Part shown: positions 8,090-16,509 of the stretch, piece by piece
How positions within the stretch are numbered: position 1 is the first letter of the stretch
How the letters are laid out: every line of letters begins with the position of its first letter
Assembly (NCBI GenBank): GCA_036381495.1
Contig: DASVCS010000074.1
Location: 1-44,809 of the forward strand
Source: DASVCS01 sp036381495
Lineage (GTDB): Bacteria > Gemmatimonadota > Gemmatimonadetes > Longimicrobiales > RSA9
Direction: 5' to 3'
Length of the DNA stretch: 44,809 nt
The notes under the pieces: generated by a model
Databases searched by the model: none
Told to the model about the DNA's origin: nothing
What the model saw: the letters and a program-made list of their open reading frames with translations, nothing else
Made by a program: the position numbers and the translations under genes

Positions 8090-8962
8090 ATGAACGGAAG
8101 TCGACGTGGTGCGTGGTTCGTGGCGGGCGCGTTCGGGCTGGCGCTCGGCGTAGCGGCGTGTGGTACGGAGAGCGGCCTCGGCCCGGATGGCACGGAACCG
8201 GTCGTGGTGGTCCGTTTCGTGACGGCGGCGCCCGGGACATCCGCCGCGGCCGCTCCCGTGAGGGGGCGGAACGGGCTGGCTCCGGCGGCCGCCGGCGTTG
8301 CTGCGGGGGACCTCGCGATCGAGGGGTCGAACGGGACGCTGACGCTGACGGATGTGCGCCTCGTGGTCGCGGAGTTCGAGCTCGAGCGGGCGGACGACGG
8401 GGATTGCGATTCGAGCGGCGAGGGGAATCCGTGCGACGAGTTCGAGGACGAGTTCGAGCTGGCGCCGTACTTCCTCGATCTGCCGCTCACGGGCGAGGCG
8501 GCCGTGGTCGGGTCGGACCAGGTGCCGGAAGGGACGTACGAGGAGATCGAGTTCGAGGTCGAGGATCTCGAAGTCGAGGACGATGATGACGCGGACAAGG
8601 CGACGCAGATCCGCGACCTCTTCGAGTCGATCCGGTCAGAGTTCGCCGACTGGCCCGACTCGGCGAGCATGCTCGTGACGGGGACGTTCACCCCGACCGA
8701 TGGAGATCCCGTGCCGTTCCGCGTCTACGTGGATGCGGAGATCGAGATCGAGCTCGAGTTCGAGCCGCCGGTCACGCTCTCCGCGGCCGACATCGACCGC
8801 GAGGTGACGATCCACGTGGATCCGGGCGCCTGGTTCCGGGATGCGACCGGCCGCGTCCTGGACCTGTCCGCGTTCGACTACGATGCCACGGGCCGGCTCT
8901 TCGAGTTCGAGGCGGAGTTCGAACTCGATCACGGGTTCGAGATCGAGCACGGCGACGACTGA
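8090..8962 (+). CDS. Highly acidic secreted lipoprotein, function unknown
   Basis: 290 residues with a clean lipoprotein signal: positively charged start, hydrophobic core and lipobox VAAC with Cys near residue 24. The start is supported by GAGGAGG just upstream. The mature part is beta-strand rich and extremely acidic (runs such as EIEFEVEDLEVEDDDDAD and FEFEAEFELDHGFEIEHGDD), giving alternating acidic/hydrophobic strands. No catalytic motif is recognised; a periplasmic or surface beta-sandwich is likely. It is transcribed divergently from the sigma-54 activator across a gap with a candidate operator, so activator control is plausible. A strong GC hairpin follows the stop. Confidence 0.72.
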   Translation: MNGSRRGAWFVAGAFGLALGVAACGTESGLGPDGTEPVVVVRFVTAAPGTSAAAAPVRGRNGLAPAAAGVAAGDLAIEGSNGTLTLTDVRLVVAEFELERADDGDCDSSGEGNPCDEFEDEFELAPYFLDLPLTGEAAVVGSDQVPEGTYEEIEFEVEDLEVEDDDDADKATQIRDLFESIRSEFADWPDSASMLVTGTFTPTDGDPVPFRVYVDAEIEIELEFEPPVTLSAADIDREVTIHVDPGAWFRDATGRVLDLSAFDYDATGRLFEFEAEFELDHGFEIEHGDD

Positions 8963-8983
8963 GGAGGAGCGCGTGCGGCCGGA

Positions 8984-9015
8984 CGCGCCCGCCGCTCCAC
9001 GCAGCGGCGGGCGCG
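8984..9015 (+). terminator. GC-rich hairpin after the acidic lipoprotein gene
   Basis: A perfect 13-bp stem CGCGCCCGCCGCT / AGCGGCGGGCGCG with a 6-nt loop starts 22 bp after the stop codon. It runs directly into TTCCCGTTCCC, which is only partly T-rich. It is a probable transcript 3' end, though not a classical U-tract terminator. Confidence 0.55.
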
Positions 9016-9170
9016 TTCCCGTTCCCGTTCCCGTTCCCGTTTCCGTTCCCGTTTCCGTTTCCGTTCCGGTTCGCGGCCGGTCCCCCCGTTCCCGGCCGCC
9101 CCCATCCCGTAAACGTAAACGTTCCCGCTCCCGCTCCCGTTCCCGGCCGTTCCCATCCCGCTCCCATTCC
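9015..9170. repeat. Degenerate GTTCCC hexamer repeat tract
   Basis: Nine tandem hexamers at 9015-9068 (GTTCCC x4, then GTTTCC/GTTCCC variants, ending GTTCCG), then a second looser block at 9121-9170 (GTTCCC, GCTCCC). Between them is CGTAAACGTAAACG. The tract fills most of the 368-bp gap between 8962 and 9331. It has no coding signal of its own and looks like simple-sequence expansion next to the preceding hairpin. Confidence 0.75.
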
Positions 9171-9231
9171 GGAATGGATGCACCAGATCGTCCGGATCCC
9201 GCCGAGGGTGGCGCTGCTGGCGGCGGATTCG

Positions 9232-9247
9232 TGGCACCACAATTGCT
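9232..9247 (+). promoter_or_regulatory. Sigma-54 (RpoN) promoter
   Basis: TGGCACC-ACAA-TTGCT matches the -24/-12 consensus TGGCACG-N4-TTGCW at nearly every position, with the invariant GG and GC ten bases apart. Predicted transcription start is near 9257, giving a leader of about 75 nt to the gene at 9331. A 14-bp perfect palindrome CCATTCCGGAATGG lies about 55 bp upstream of the -24 box (9164-9177) and could be an activator site. A sigma-54 activator gene is encoded 1.4 kb away. Confidence 0.75.
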
Positions 9248-9330
9248 CAAGCGGCCGGCCGCGACGGGCGACCCCGACCGCGGTCCGGCCTGTGGTCCAG
9301 AACCCATGAAAACCCCCAGCTCGGAGACGG

Positions 9331-9879
9331 ATGATGATGATCAATGGTGCGGCGTTCCCGGACAAGGAAGAGGTCGAGGCCCGGATGCGCCTGCTATCGC
9401 ACGGCGGCCGGCCACTCGGGGCCTCCGGCGTCTCCTCGGGCGGCGCATCGCAGTCATCGGTCACGCTCGAGCCGGGCGTTCCGTTCGACCTCGGGTGCTT
9501 CAACGGGAAAGCCGTGCAGATCCGACTCCTCCCGGATGGCGGCTATGAATGGAACGGGCAGCCGCGCAGGACGCCGCCGGAGCCCGGCTGGGTCACGGTC
9601 GACGACGTGCTGGCGGCCCGCGCGGCGGTCGTCTTCAGCCGCGAGGAGTACCAGGCCATCACGCCGGTGCTCGGCGTGATCCGCGGACTCTACCTCGTGA
9701 CGCGGGGCATCTGGTCGCTCGAGCTGTTGAACGCGTACCTGGCCGAGTTCGCCTCGCCCTCCTCCGCCCGCGACGCCGTGCGCCGACTCGGGCTCGATCC
9801 CGACCAACCGTTCACCGTCAACGGCTACCCCCTGCGACTGCTCGGCGACCGCTTCACCCGCTGGGTCCCGGAGGAGTGA
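9331..9879 (+). CDS. Conserved-looking hypothetical protein under sigma-54 promoter
   Basis: 182 residues, soluble, no signal peptide. It starts with a run of ATG codons (9331, 9334, 9337); GGAG at 9323 best fits one of the latter two. Visible segments include FDLGCFNGKAVQIRLLPDGG, a beta-type block, and a helical middle (ITPVLGVIRGLYLVTRGIWS). I do not recognise the family. Codon use and frame behave like a real gene, and it is the only gene in the window with a strong RpoN promoter, which argues that it is expressed under a special condition. It is followed by the M14 peptidase gene 101 bp downstream. Confidence 0.6.
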   Translation: MMMINGAAFPDKEEVEARMRLLSHGGRPLGASGVSSGGASQSSVTLEPGVPFDLGCFNGKAVQIRLLPDGGYEWNGQPRRTPPEPGWVTVDDVLAARAAVVFSREEYQAITPVLGVIRGLYLVTRGIWSLELLNAYLAEFASPSSARDAVRRLGLDPDQPFTVNGYPLRLLGDRFTRWVPEE

Positions 9880-9980
9880 CGCGCTCCACGCGCACCGCCC
9901 TTGTGGCCGCGCCACGGACGATCCATTATTGCTGGCGATTCCGGGACAGGCCCGATCACAGCCCCTCGATGGAGGATCCC

Positions 9981-12932
9981 ATGGCACGTCCGTTCGCCGG
10001 CCGACGCGCGCCACGCGGCGTCATGGCCGTGCTGCTCACGGCGCTCGCGGTCGGGGCGGCCGCCTCGACCGCGTCGGCGCAACAGCCGCTCGACCAGGCG
10101 TACACCGCCGACATCCGCCGATACACGACCGAGCCGTTCTTCCTGACGCCGCTCGTCGACCACCTTCCGGCCTCCGAGACCGTGCCGACGCCTCGCGACG
10201 TGCTCGGCCACATCGTCGGCGCGGCGGACGTGCTCAGCTACCCCGAGGAGATCTACGACTACATGCGCGCGGTCGATGCCGCGTCCGACCGGGTGAAGGT
10301 CTTCTCGATCGGCCGGACGGAGGAGGGCCGCGAGATGATCCTCGTGGTCGTCGCCGATGAGCAGACCATCGCGGACCTCGACCGCTACAAGGAGATGCTC
10401 GCTCGGCTGGCCGACCCACGCGTGACCTCCGAGGCGGAGGCCGCGCGCATCATCGAACAGGCCAAGCCGATCTACTACGCGACCGGCGCGATCCACGCGC
10501 CCGAGACGGGCTCCCCCGAGATGCTCATGGAGCTGGTCTACCGGCTCGCCGTCGAGGAATCCGAGCACATCCGCGCGATCCGTGACAACCTGATCTTCAT
10601 GGCGACGCCGATCGTCGAGGTGGATGGCCGCGCCAAGGTCGTCGACCTGCACATGGCGCATCACAAGGACCCCGACACGAACGTGCCGACGCGGCCGCTC
10701 TACTGGGGGAAGTACGTCGCGCACGACAACAACCGCGACGGGATGGGGCTCGCGCTGAAGTTGACGCAGAACGTGCTGAACGTCTTCCTCGAGTACCACC
10801 CCACGGTCCTGCACGACCTGCACGAGTCGGCCTCGTACCTCTACACCTCGACGGGCCGCGGCCCCTACAACGCGTGGATCGATCCGATCGTGATCAACGA
10901 GTGGAGCCGTCTGGCCTACAAGGAGGTCCAGGACATGACGGCGTTCGGCGTGCCCGGCATCTACACGCACGACTACTACGACGGCTGGGCGCCGAACTAC
11001 CTGTTCTGGATCGCCAACATGCGCAACGCGATCGGCCGGTTCTACGAGACGCAGGGCTCGCGCAACGCATCCAACTACATCGTGCGGACGAACGTGGATC
11101 GCGAATGGCACCGGCCGAACACGCCGCTGCCGGAGGTGGTCTGGTCGATCCGCAACAACGTCAACCTCCAGCAGAGCGCGCTGCTCATCGCGATGCGGGA
11201 GGTGGCCGACAACCGGCGCGAGTACCTGCGCAACTTCTACCGCAAGAGCGTACGCGCGGTGGCGAAGGCGACGACGGAGGGCCCGGCCGCGTACGTGATG
11301 CCCGCCGACGACCCGCGGCCGGGGCAGCAGGCGCGGATGCTCTCGCTGCTCCAGCGGCAGGGCATCGAGGTGCAGCGGGCGACGGCGGCATTCACCGCCG
11401 ACGGCCGCGAGTTCCCCGCGGGCAGCTACGTCATCCGCATGGACCAGCCGTACTCGCGCGCCGCGGACATGCTGCTCGACAAGCAGTACTACAACCCGTC
11501 CGATCCGCAGCCCTACGACGACACCGGCTGGACGTTCGGCCCGCTGTTCAACGTCGAGACCGTGCGCATCGAGGACACGTCGGTGCTGGATGTGCCGATG
11601 GCGCCGGTCGAAGGGCTGGTCCGGGCACCCGGCGCGGTGCGAAATGCCGACGGCGCGCGCGTCTTCCTCATCGACTACAACGCGGACAACACGCTGGCCT
11701 CGTTCCGGTTCCATGACCCGAAGCTGCGCATCGACGCGGCGGAGCCGCCCTTCACGCACGAGGGCCGCTCGTACCGCGCCGGCACCTTCATCGTGCGGGG
11801 CGGCGGGGACGTGGCCGAATCGCTCGAATCGGCGGCCGAGACGTTCGGCTTCACCGCCTACGGCTCGGCGACGGCGCCGGACGTGCCGACGCACCCCGTG
11901 GCCACGCCGCGCATCGCCGTGATGCACACCTGGCAGTCCACGCAGAGCGAGGGGTGGGTGCGCATCGCGCTCGACGAGTACGGCATCCCCTACGACTACA
12001 TCTCGGTCCACGACGTCCGCGATGATCCCGACCTCGGCGACAAGTACGACGTCATCATCTTCGGCCCCTCGAGCTCGAACGCGCTCTCGATCGTGCGCGG
12101 CATCACCGGCTCCGAGCCGATCCCCTGGAAGCCCTCCGAGCTGACGCCGAACATCGGGCGCCAGGACCGGACCGATGACATGCGCGGCGGCCTCGAGCTG
12201 ACCGGCGTGCTCCACCTCCAGCGCTTCGTCGAGCAAGGCGGCACGCTCCTCACACTGACCAGCAGCGCGTCGCTGCCCATCCACTTCGGTCTGGCGCCGG
12301 GCGTGCGCATCCGCGAGACCGGGAACCTGTGGGCGCCCGGCGGCGTGTTCCGCGTCGAACGCACCGCAGAGGGGAGTCCCCTCGCCTACGGCTACGATGA
12401 CGAGCTCGGCGTCTACTTCGACAGCGGGCCCGTCTTCGCGCTCGGCGGTGGTGGCTTCGGACGCGGCTTCCGCGGCCGCCGCGGAGGGGGTGCCGTGGCC
12501 GCGGAAGGCAGCACGACCGCCCACCTGAGTGGCCGCGGCGGCGTGGGTGACGAGGACATCGTACAGGCACGGCCGCGCGACATGGGCCAGGCCGGCGTCG
12601 AAGCGTTTCGCGCGGCCAACGAGAATGAGCGAGACCAGAACGGTGATGGCGGCGCCGCCGACGTGCGGACCATCTTCCGCTTCTCGCGCGACGTCGGGTC
12701 GCTGCTCATCAGCGGCGGGCTGGATCACGGCGCGGAGCTGGCCGGCGCCCCGGCGCTGGTGGACGTCCGCCTGGGGAGCGGCCACGTCGTGATGTTCAGC
12801 TTCAACCCCATGTGGCGCGCCGGGACGCTCGGTTCCTACGCGCTCGTGTTCAACGCGCTCCTGCACCACGGGAACCTTGACGCGGGCACGGAGGTAGCCG
12901 CTGCGGTCACGACGGCCGCAGGCGCGCGCTGA
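9981..12932 (+). CDS. Secreted M14-family zinc carboxypeptidase
   Basis: 983 residues. The N-terminus is a signal peptide with predicted cleavage STASA|QQPLDQ, leaving Gln at +1. The start at 9981 is chosen because GGAGGA lies 4 nt upstream. The M14 metallocarboxypeptidase zinc site is visible as HAPE (His172, Glu175) and a downstream His in LHDLHES (His278/His281); a YETQG segment may carry the catalytic Glu. After the catalytic domain come beta-rich regions and a Rossmann-like segment (GIPYDYISVHDVRDDPDLG), so the protein is much longer than a simple carboxypeptidase. It probably trims peptides outside the inner membrane and works alongside the following S8 protease. Confidence 0.87.
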   Translation: MARPFAGRRAPRGVMAVLLTALAVGAAASTASAQQPLDQAYTADIRRYTTEPFFLTPLVDHLPASETVPTPRDVLGHIVGAADVLSYPEEIYDYMRAVDAASDRVKVFSIGRTEEGREMILVVVADEQTIADLDRYKEMLARLADPRVTSEAEAARIIEQAKPIYYATGAIHAPETGSPEMLMELVYRLAVEESEHIRAIRDNLIFMATPIVEVDGRAKVVDLHMAHHKDPDTNVPTRPLYWGKYVAHDNNRDGMGLALKLTQNVLNVFLEYHPTVLHDLHESASYLYTSTGRGPYNAWIDPIVINEWSRLAYKEVQDMTAFGVPGIYTHDYYDGWAPNYLFWIANMRNAIGRFYETQGSRNASNYIVRTNVDREWHRPNTPLPEVVWSIRNNVNLQQSALLIAMREVADNRREYLRNFYRKSVRAVAKATTEGPAAYVMPADDPRPGQQARMLSLLQRQGIEVQRATAAFTADGREFPAGSYVIRMDQPYSRAADMLLDKQYYNPSDPQPYDDTGWTFGPLFNVETVRIEDTSVLDVPMAPVEGLVRAPGAVRNADGARVFLIDYNADNTLASFRFHDPKLRIDAAEPPFTHEGRSYRAGTFIVRGGGDVAESLESAAETFGFTAYGSATAPDVPTHPVATPRIAVMHTWQSTQSEGWVRIALDEYGIPYDYISVHDVRDDPDLGDKYDVIIFGPSSSNALSIVRGITGSEPIPWKPSELTPNIGRQDRTDDMRGGLELTGVLHLQRFVEQGGTLLTLTSSASLPIHFGLAPGVRIRETGNLWAPGGVFRVERTAEGSPLAYGYDDELGVYFDSGPVFALGGGGFGRGFRGRRGGGAVAAEGSTTAHLSGRGGVGDEDIVQARPRDMGQAGVEAFRAANENERDQNGDGGAADVRTIFRFSRDVGSLLISGGLDHGAELAGAPALVDVRLGSGHVVMFSFNPMWRAGTLGSYALVFNALLHHGNLDAGTEVAAAVTTAAGAR

Positions 12933-13068
12933 GTCTCGAACCGCCGGACTGCGTGCGCTACGGCGCCGGCGGTACGCTCCTCGCGTGGCACGCGACGGCA
13001 TTCACTTCCTGCGCCTGCCGCCCGGACGGCGGGCGGAAGGCGCAGGTTCGGCGATCCGGAGGAAATGC

Positions 13069-14751
13069 ATGAGACGGTTCTCGATGCTGCTGGCCGGCGC
13101 GTTCGCGCTCGGCGCCTGTGCCCCGGCGCGAACCCCGGTCGCGGGCCCGGCGGATGTACCGCCGCCACCGCGCGCCGCCGAGCCGGTGGAGCCGGCCGAG
13201 CCGGAAGGGGCCGATCCCGCGGACGCGGCGTCCACCGCGCCGGAGCACTGGTGGTTGCTGGATGCCGGCACGGATGGCGTGCGCGGCACGAGCGTCGAGC
13301 GGGCCTACCGCGAGCTGCTGGCCGGGAAACGGCCGGCGCGGCAGGTGGTCGTGGCCGTGATCGACGGCGGCATCGACCTCGATCATCAGGATCTGGACGA
13401 CAACCTCTGGGTCAACGAGGACGAGGTGGCCGGCAACGGCAAGGATGACGACGGCAACGGCTACATCGACGACGTGCACGGCTGGAATTTCATTGGCGGC
13501 CCGGACGGCCGGCAGGTGGACCACGACACGTACGAGGTGACGCGGCTGTACGCGCGCTACCGGGAGCGTTACGAAGGCGCGGATCCGGATACGCTCACGG
13601 GGGCGGCTCGCGCCGAATACGAACGGTTCCGCAAGGTCGAGGAGGCGTACCAGACCGAGCGCCAGGAAACGACGCAGATGCTCCAGCAGGTCCGGGCGAT
13701 GGACGCCGCGGTCGACCGGTTCACCGCGCTGCTCCGCCAGCACCTGGGCGTGGACTCGCTGACCGTCGAACGCGTCCGCGCGATCCGCTCGCCGCGACGC
13801 GATGTGCAGCAGGCCCGGCAGGTCTACCTCCAGCTCGCGGCGAACGGCGTCACGCCGGCCATGATCGATGAAGAGCTCGAACGCCTCGACGGACTCATGC
13901 AGTACGGCCTCAACCCGTCGTTCGACCCCCGTCCGATCGTCGGCGACGACTACACCGATGCCTCCGAGCGCCGCTACGGCAACGCCGATGTGGAAGGGCC
14001 GGATCCTTTCCACGGCACGCACGTGGCCGGGATCATCGGCGCCGAACGCGGCAACGGCATCGGGGTGGACGGGATCGCGCCGGCCGTCCGGATCATGGCC
14101 GTCCGCGCGGTGCCCGATGGCGACGAGCGCGACAAGGACGTCGCGAACGCGATCCGCTACGCCGTGGACAACGGCGCGGACATCATCAACATGAGCTTCG
14201 GCAAGCCGTTCTCCCCGCGGAAGGACGTGGTGGACGCGGCGGTCCGCTACGCCGATGAGCACGGCGTGCTGATGATCCACGCGGCGGGCAACGATGGCGC
14301 CGACCTGGGTGCAGAGCCGAGCTTCCCCAGCCGGGTGTACGAAGATGGCGACACGGCGCGCAACTGGATCGAAGTCGGCGCCTCCTCGTGGCAGGACGCG
14401 GACCACCTCGCGGCGCCGTTCAGCAACTACGGCGACCACGAGGTCGACGTCTTCGCACCCGGCGTCGCGATCGTCTCGACCATCCCGGACGATGGCTACG
14501 GGCCGGCCTCCGGCACCAGCATGGCCGCTCCCGTCGTCACCGGGCTGGCCGCTCTGCTCATGGCCTACTACCCCGACCTCGATGCCGCCGACGTGAAACG
14601 CATCATCCTCGAGTCGGCCACCCGCTACGCCGAGCAGCCGGTCGTGCGCCCCGGCGAAGACGGCGGCCAGGTGCCGTTCGGCCGGCTCTCGGCCACCGGC
14701 GGCATCGTCAACGCGTACGCCGCGATCCGGATGGCGGAGGGGATGCGGTAG
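13069..14751 (+). CDS. S8 subtilisin-like serine protease lipoprotein
   Basis: 560 residues from the ATG at 13069, supported by GGAGGA 5 nt upstream. The lipobox LGAC gives Cys17, followed by a Pro/Glu-rich linker. The subtilase triad is complete: Asp99 in VVAVIDGGID, His318 in HGTHVAG and Ser484 in GTSMAAP, with the oxyanion Asn in HAAGNDG. Asp-rich NGKDDDGNGYIDD is a likely calcium site. An insertion of about 150 mostly helical residues separates the Asp and His blocks; this is much longer than in bacillar subtilisins but seen in other lipoprotein subtilases of Bacteroidota-type genomes. The stop codon abuts a repeated 35-bp sequence. Confidence 0.92.
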   Translation: MRRFSMLLAGAFALGACAPARTPVAGPADVPPPPRAAEPVEPAEPEGADPADAASTAPEHWWLLDAGTDGVRGTSVERAYRELLAGKRPARQVVVAVIDGGIDLDHQDLDDNLWVNEDEVAGNGKDDDGNGYIDDVHGWNFIGGPDGRQVDHDTYEVTRLYARYRERYEGADPDTLTGAARAEYERFRKVEEAYQTERQETTQMLQQVRAMDAAVDRFTALLRQHLGVDSLTVERVRAIRSPRRDVQQARQVYLQLAANGVTPAMIDEELERLDGLMQYGLNPSFDPRPIVGDDYTDASERRYGNADVEGPDPFHGTHVAGIIGAERGNGIGVDGIAPAVRIMAVRAVPDGDERDKDVANAIRYAVDNGADIINMSFGKPFSPRKDVVDAAVRYADEHGVLMIHAAGNDGADLGAEPSFPSRVYEDGDTARNWIEVGASSWQDADHLAAPFSNYGDHEVDVFAPGVAIVSTIPDDGYGPASGTSMAAPVVTGLAALLMAYYPDLDAADVKRIILESATRYAEQPVVRPGEDGGQVPFGRLSATGGIVNAYAAIRMAEGMR

Positions 14752-14786
14752 CGGACCAGGTTTTACGTTTACGATTCGTCCGGTTC
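14751..14786 (+). repeat. GCGGACCAGGTTTTAC repeat, copy A
   Basis: Begins on the last base of the S8 protease stop codon: GCGGACCAGGTTTTAC, then GATTCGTCCGG. It matches copies at 16206 and 16327. GGAC and GTCC near the two ends are complementary, so a weak stem with a large loop is possible. Confidence 0.6.
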
Positions 14787-14814
14787 GGCGATCCTCGGAC
14801 CTTCGCGGCGCGCG

Positions 14815-16239
14815 TCACCAGTCCGCGAGCTCTTCCGGCCCGCGGGGTCCGAGCTGGCCCTTGACGGATTCCAGGAGCTGCCTGGCGTCGTAGACCTCGC
14901 CGTTCTTCACGACGGTCCGGACGTTCCGCGTATTGCGGATGTCCTCGAGCGGGTTGCCTTCGAGGATCACGAGGTCGGCCAGCTTCCCGGGTTCGAGGGT
15001 CCCGAGGCGATCGTCGACCCCGAGCGCCCGTGCGCCGTGGATCGTGGCGATCTTCAGCGCGTAGGCGGGCGGGATTCCCGCCAGGACGAACGCGTGCAGT
15101 TCGCGGTGCACGGCGAAGCCGGAGAAATACTCGCCCCAGCTCGGATGGTCCGTACCGAGCGTGAGCAGGTGGCCGGCGCCCAGGTCGTAGAACGCCTTCA
15201 CGAGCTTCCGCTTCACCCAGTAGATTTGCTCGAACTGCTCGTAGACTCGCCGCGGTAGACGCCGCTCGACCTGCTCGCGGGCGAACGGCGTCAGGTAATC
15301 CATCTCGGGCGCGAAGTAGGTGTAGACCTCCGGGTCGCGCCGGCCGAAGTAGCCGTAGGCGGAGAGCGTCGCATCGAAGTAGATGCCCCGTTCCTTGTAG
15401 AGATCGACGATGCGGCGAAACTCCGGCATCTCGGGCGTCATCTCCACGAGCGAGGCGTACGCCGGCCGGTCCGCCGGCATCGCATCGCCGCCCAGGAAGT
15501 GCTCGACGCGGTCGATCCCCATGAGGATCGCATCCCGCGGGTTCACGCTGTGGCGATACCCCGAGCCCAGATGGCCGGTGACCGTCAGGCCGTGCGCGTG
15601 TGCCGCCTCGATCAGCGCCTTCAGGTGTTCCGGCCGGATCCCCTTCGCCTTGAAACCGCGCGCGCCCTGTGAGGCCCAGTAGTCCACCTCCGCCCGGATC
15701 TGCTCCGGCGTGATCTCCGGATCCCACCCTTCCCGCGCACTGCCGAAGTACGGCCCCGAATTGAAGAGGCGCGGGCCCGCCTGCTCGCCCCGCTCGATCC
15801 GGAGCCGCAGCTCCCGCATCCGCTCCGGATTCACCTCGCCCGCCGGGAACGTCGATGTGACCCCGTTCCCCAGGAAGAGCGCCGGATAGACCCGAACCTC
15901 ATCCACCCGCCCCTGGCCGAGCAGGTCCACCGCGTAGTGCGCATGGAGATCGAACATCCCGGGGATCACGTAATCCTCGGGCGTCAGATCGATGACGCGC
16001 GCGCCCTCCAGCTCCCGGCCCGCCAGATCGACGTTCACGTACCGGAGGATGCTGTCCTCGATCACGATCCCGCGGTTCGGCACCACCTCATCGGCAACGC
16101 CGTCGAAGAGCCAGCCGCCCCGGATCACGAGCGCGCCGTCCGGGATCGAGACGTCCCGCGCGCCCGGCGCGCACGCCGCCAGCACCGCCGCCGCCAGCAG
16201 GGCGAGCGGACCAGGTTTCACTTTTTCGATTCGTCCCAT
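14815..16239 (-). CDS. Exported amidohydrolase (lipoprotein)
   Basis: 474 residues from the ATG at 16239 (GGAG 9 nt upstream). An upstream in-frame extension is possible but lacks a ribosome site. Lipobox LAAC gives Cys23. The metal-dependent amidohydrolase (imidazolonepropionase/prolidase-like) pattern is present: FDLHAHY with His99 and His101, a Lys in FKAKG as the probable carboxylated metal bridge, single His residues in VTGHLG and VEHFLGG, and Asp in LGTDHPS. The C-terminal small beta domain ends the fold normally. The likely substrate is a dipeptide or cyclic amide, which sequence alone does not decide. The N-terminal codons, including the start, are part of a repeat also found just upstream at 16327. 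Confidence 0.85.
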   Translation of the reverse strand: MGRIEKVKPGPLALLAAAVLAACAPGARDVSIPDGALVIRGGWLFDGVADEVVPNRGIVIEDSILRYVNVDLAGRELEGARVIDLTPEDYVIPGMFDLHAHYAVDLLGQGRVDEVRVYPALFLGNGVTSTFPAGEVNPERMRELRLRIERGEQAGPRLFNSGPYFGSAREGWDPEITPEQIRAEVDYWASQGARGFKAKGIRPEHLKALIEAAHAHGLTVTGHLGSGYRHSVNPRDAILMGIDRVEHFLGGDAMPADRPAYASLVEMTPEMPEFRRIVDLYKERGIYFDATLSAYGYFGRRDPEVYTYFAPEMDYLTPFAREQVERRLPRRVYEQFEQIYWVKRKLVKAFYDLGAGHLLTLGTDHPSWGEYFSGFAVHRELHAFVLAGIPPAYALKIATIHGARALGVDDRLGTLEPGKLADLVILEGNPLEDIRNTRNVRTVVKNGEVYDARQLLESVKGQLGPRGPEELADW

Positions 16240-16280
16240 TCCGCTACTCCGGCAATGATTGGCGGTACGACGCGACGGCC
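16206..16280 (+). repeat. GCGGACCAGG repeat, copy B (overlaps amidohydrolase start)
   Basis: A 75-bp unit beginning GCGGACCAGGTTTCAC and containing TTCGATTCGTCCCATTCC. It is closely similar to 16327-16400 across its length and to 14751 in its first 35 bp. On the minus strand it encodes the first dozen codons of the amidohydrolase, including the ATG. Confidence 0.65.
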
Positions 16281-16326
16281 CGTCGTCGCCACCGCGCGTC
16301 GGCATGCGTGCATCGGCCATCGTGGC

Positions 16327-16400
16327 GCGGACCAGGTTTTACTTTTTCGATTCGTCCCATTCCATCATCGCCGCAACGAGTGGTGGTACGGCGCGACGGC
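16327..16400 (+). repeat. GCGGACCAGG repeat, copy C
   Basis: Second full-length copy, 121 bp from copy B, inside the 270-bp gap between the two amidohydrolase genes. Copies B and C share GCGGACCAGGTTT and CACTTTTTC/TACTTTTTC, then TTCGTCCCATTCC and a terminal GGTACG-CGCGACGGC. The rest of the gap is GC-rich with no gene or clear promoter visible. Confidence 0.65.
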
Positions 16401-16509
16401 GGGCGCGGGCCGGCCGCCACGGTGCCGGCCGGCCGAGGCGGGCGCCGGCGTCCCGGCCGGCGTGACCGACTGGATGCGCCTGCGCCCGCCCGCCGTCAGC
16501 GGACCGCCG

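Noticed and set aside
7819..8691. N-terminal extension of the sigma-54 activator frame
   Set aside because: The extension overlaps the whole acidic lipoprotein gene and its leader; the receiver-like domain begins at the ATG at 7818.
9901..9929. TTGTGG-N17-CATTAT as a promoter of the M14 peptidase gene
   Set aside because: Only three and four of six matches in the two boxes; not distinguishable from chance.
1142..12932. Type IX C-terminal sorting domains on the VPS10 or M14 proteins
   Set aside because: Their C-termini show no recognisable CTD motif, so they are not claimed as type IX cargo.
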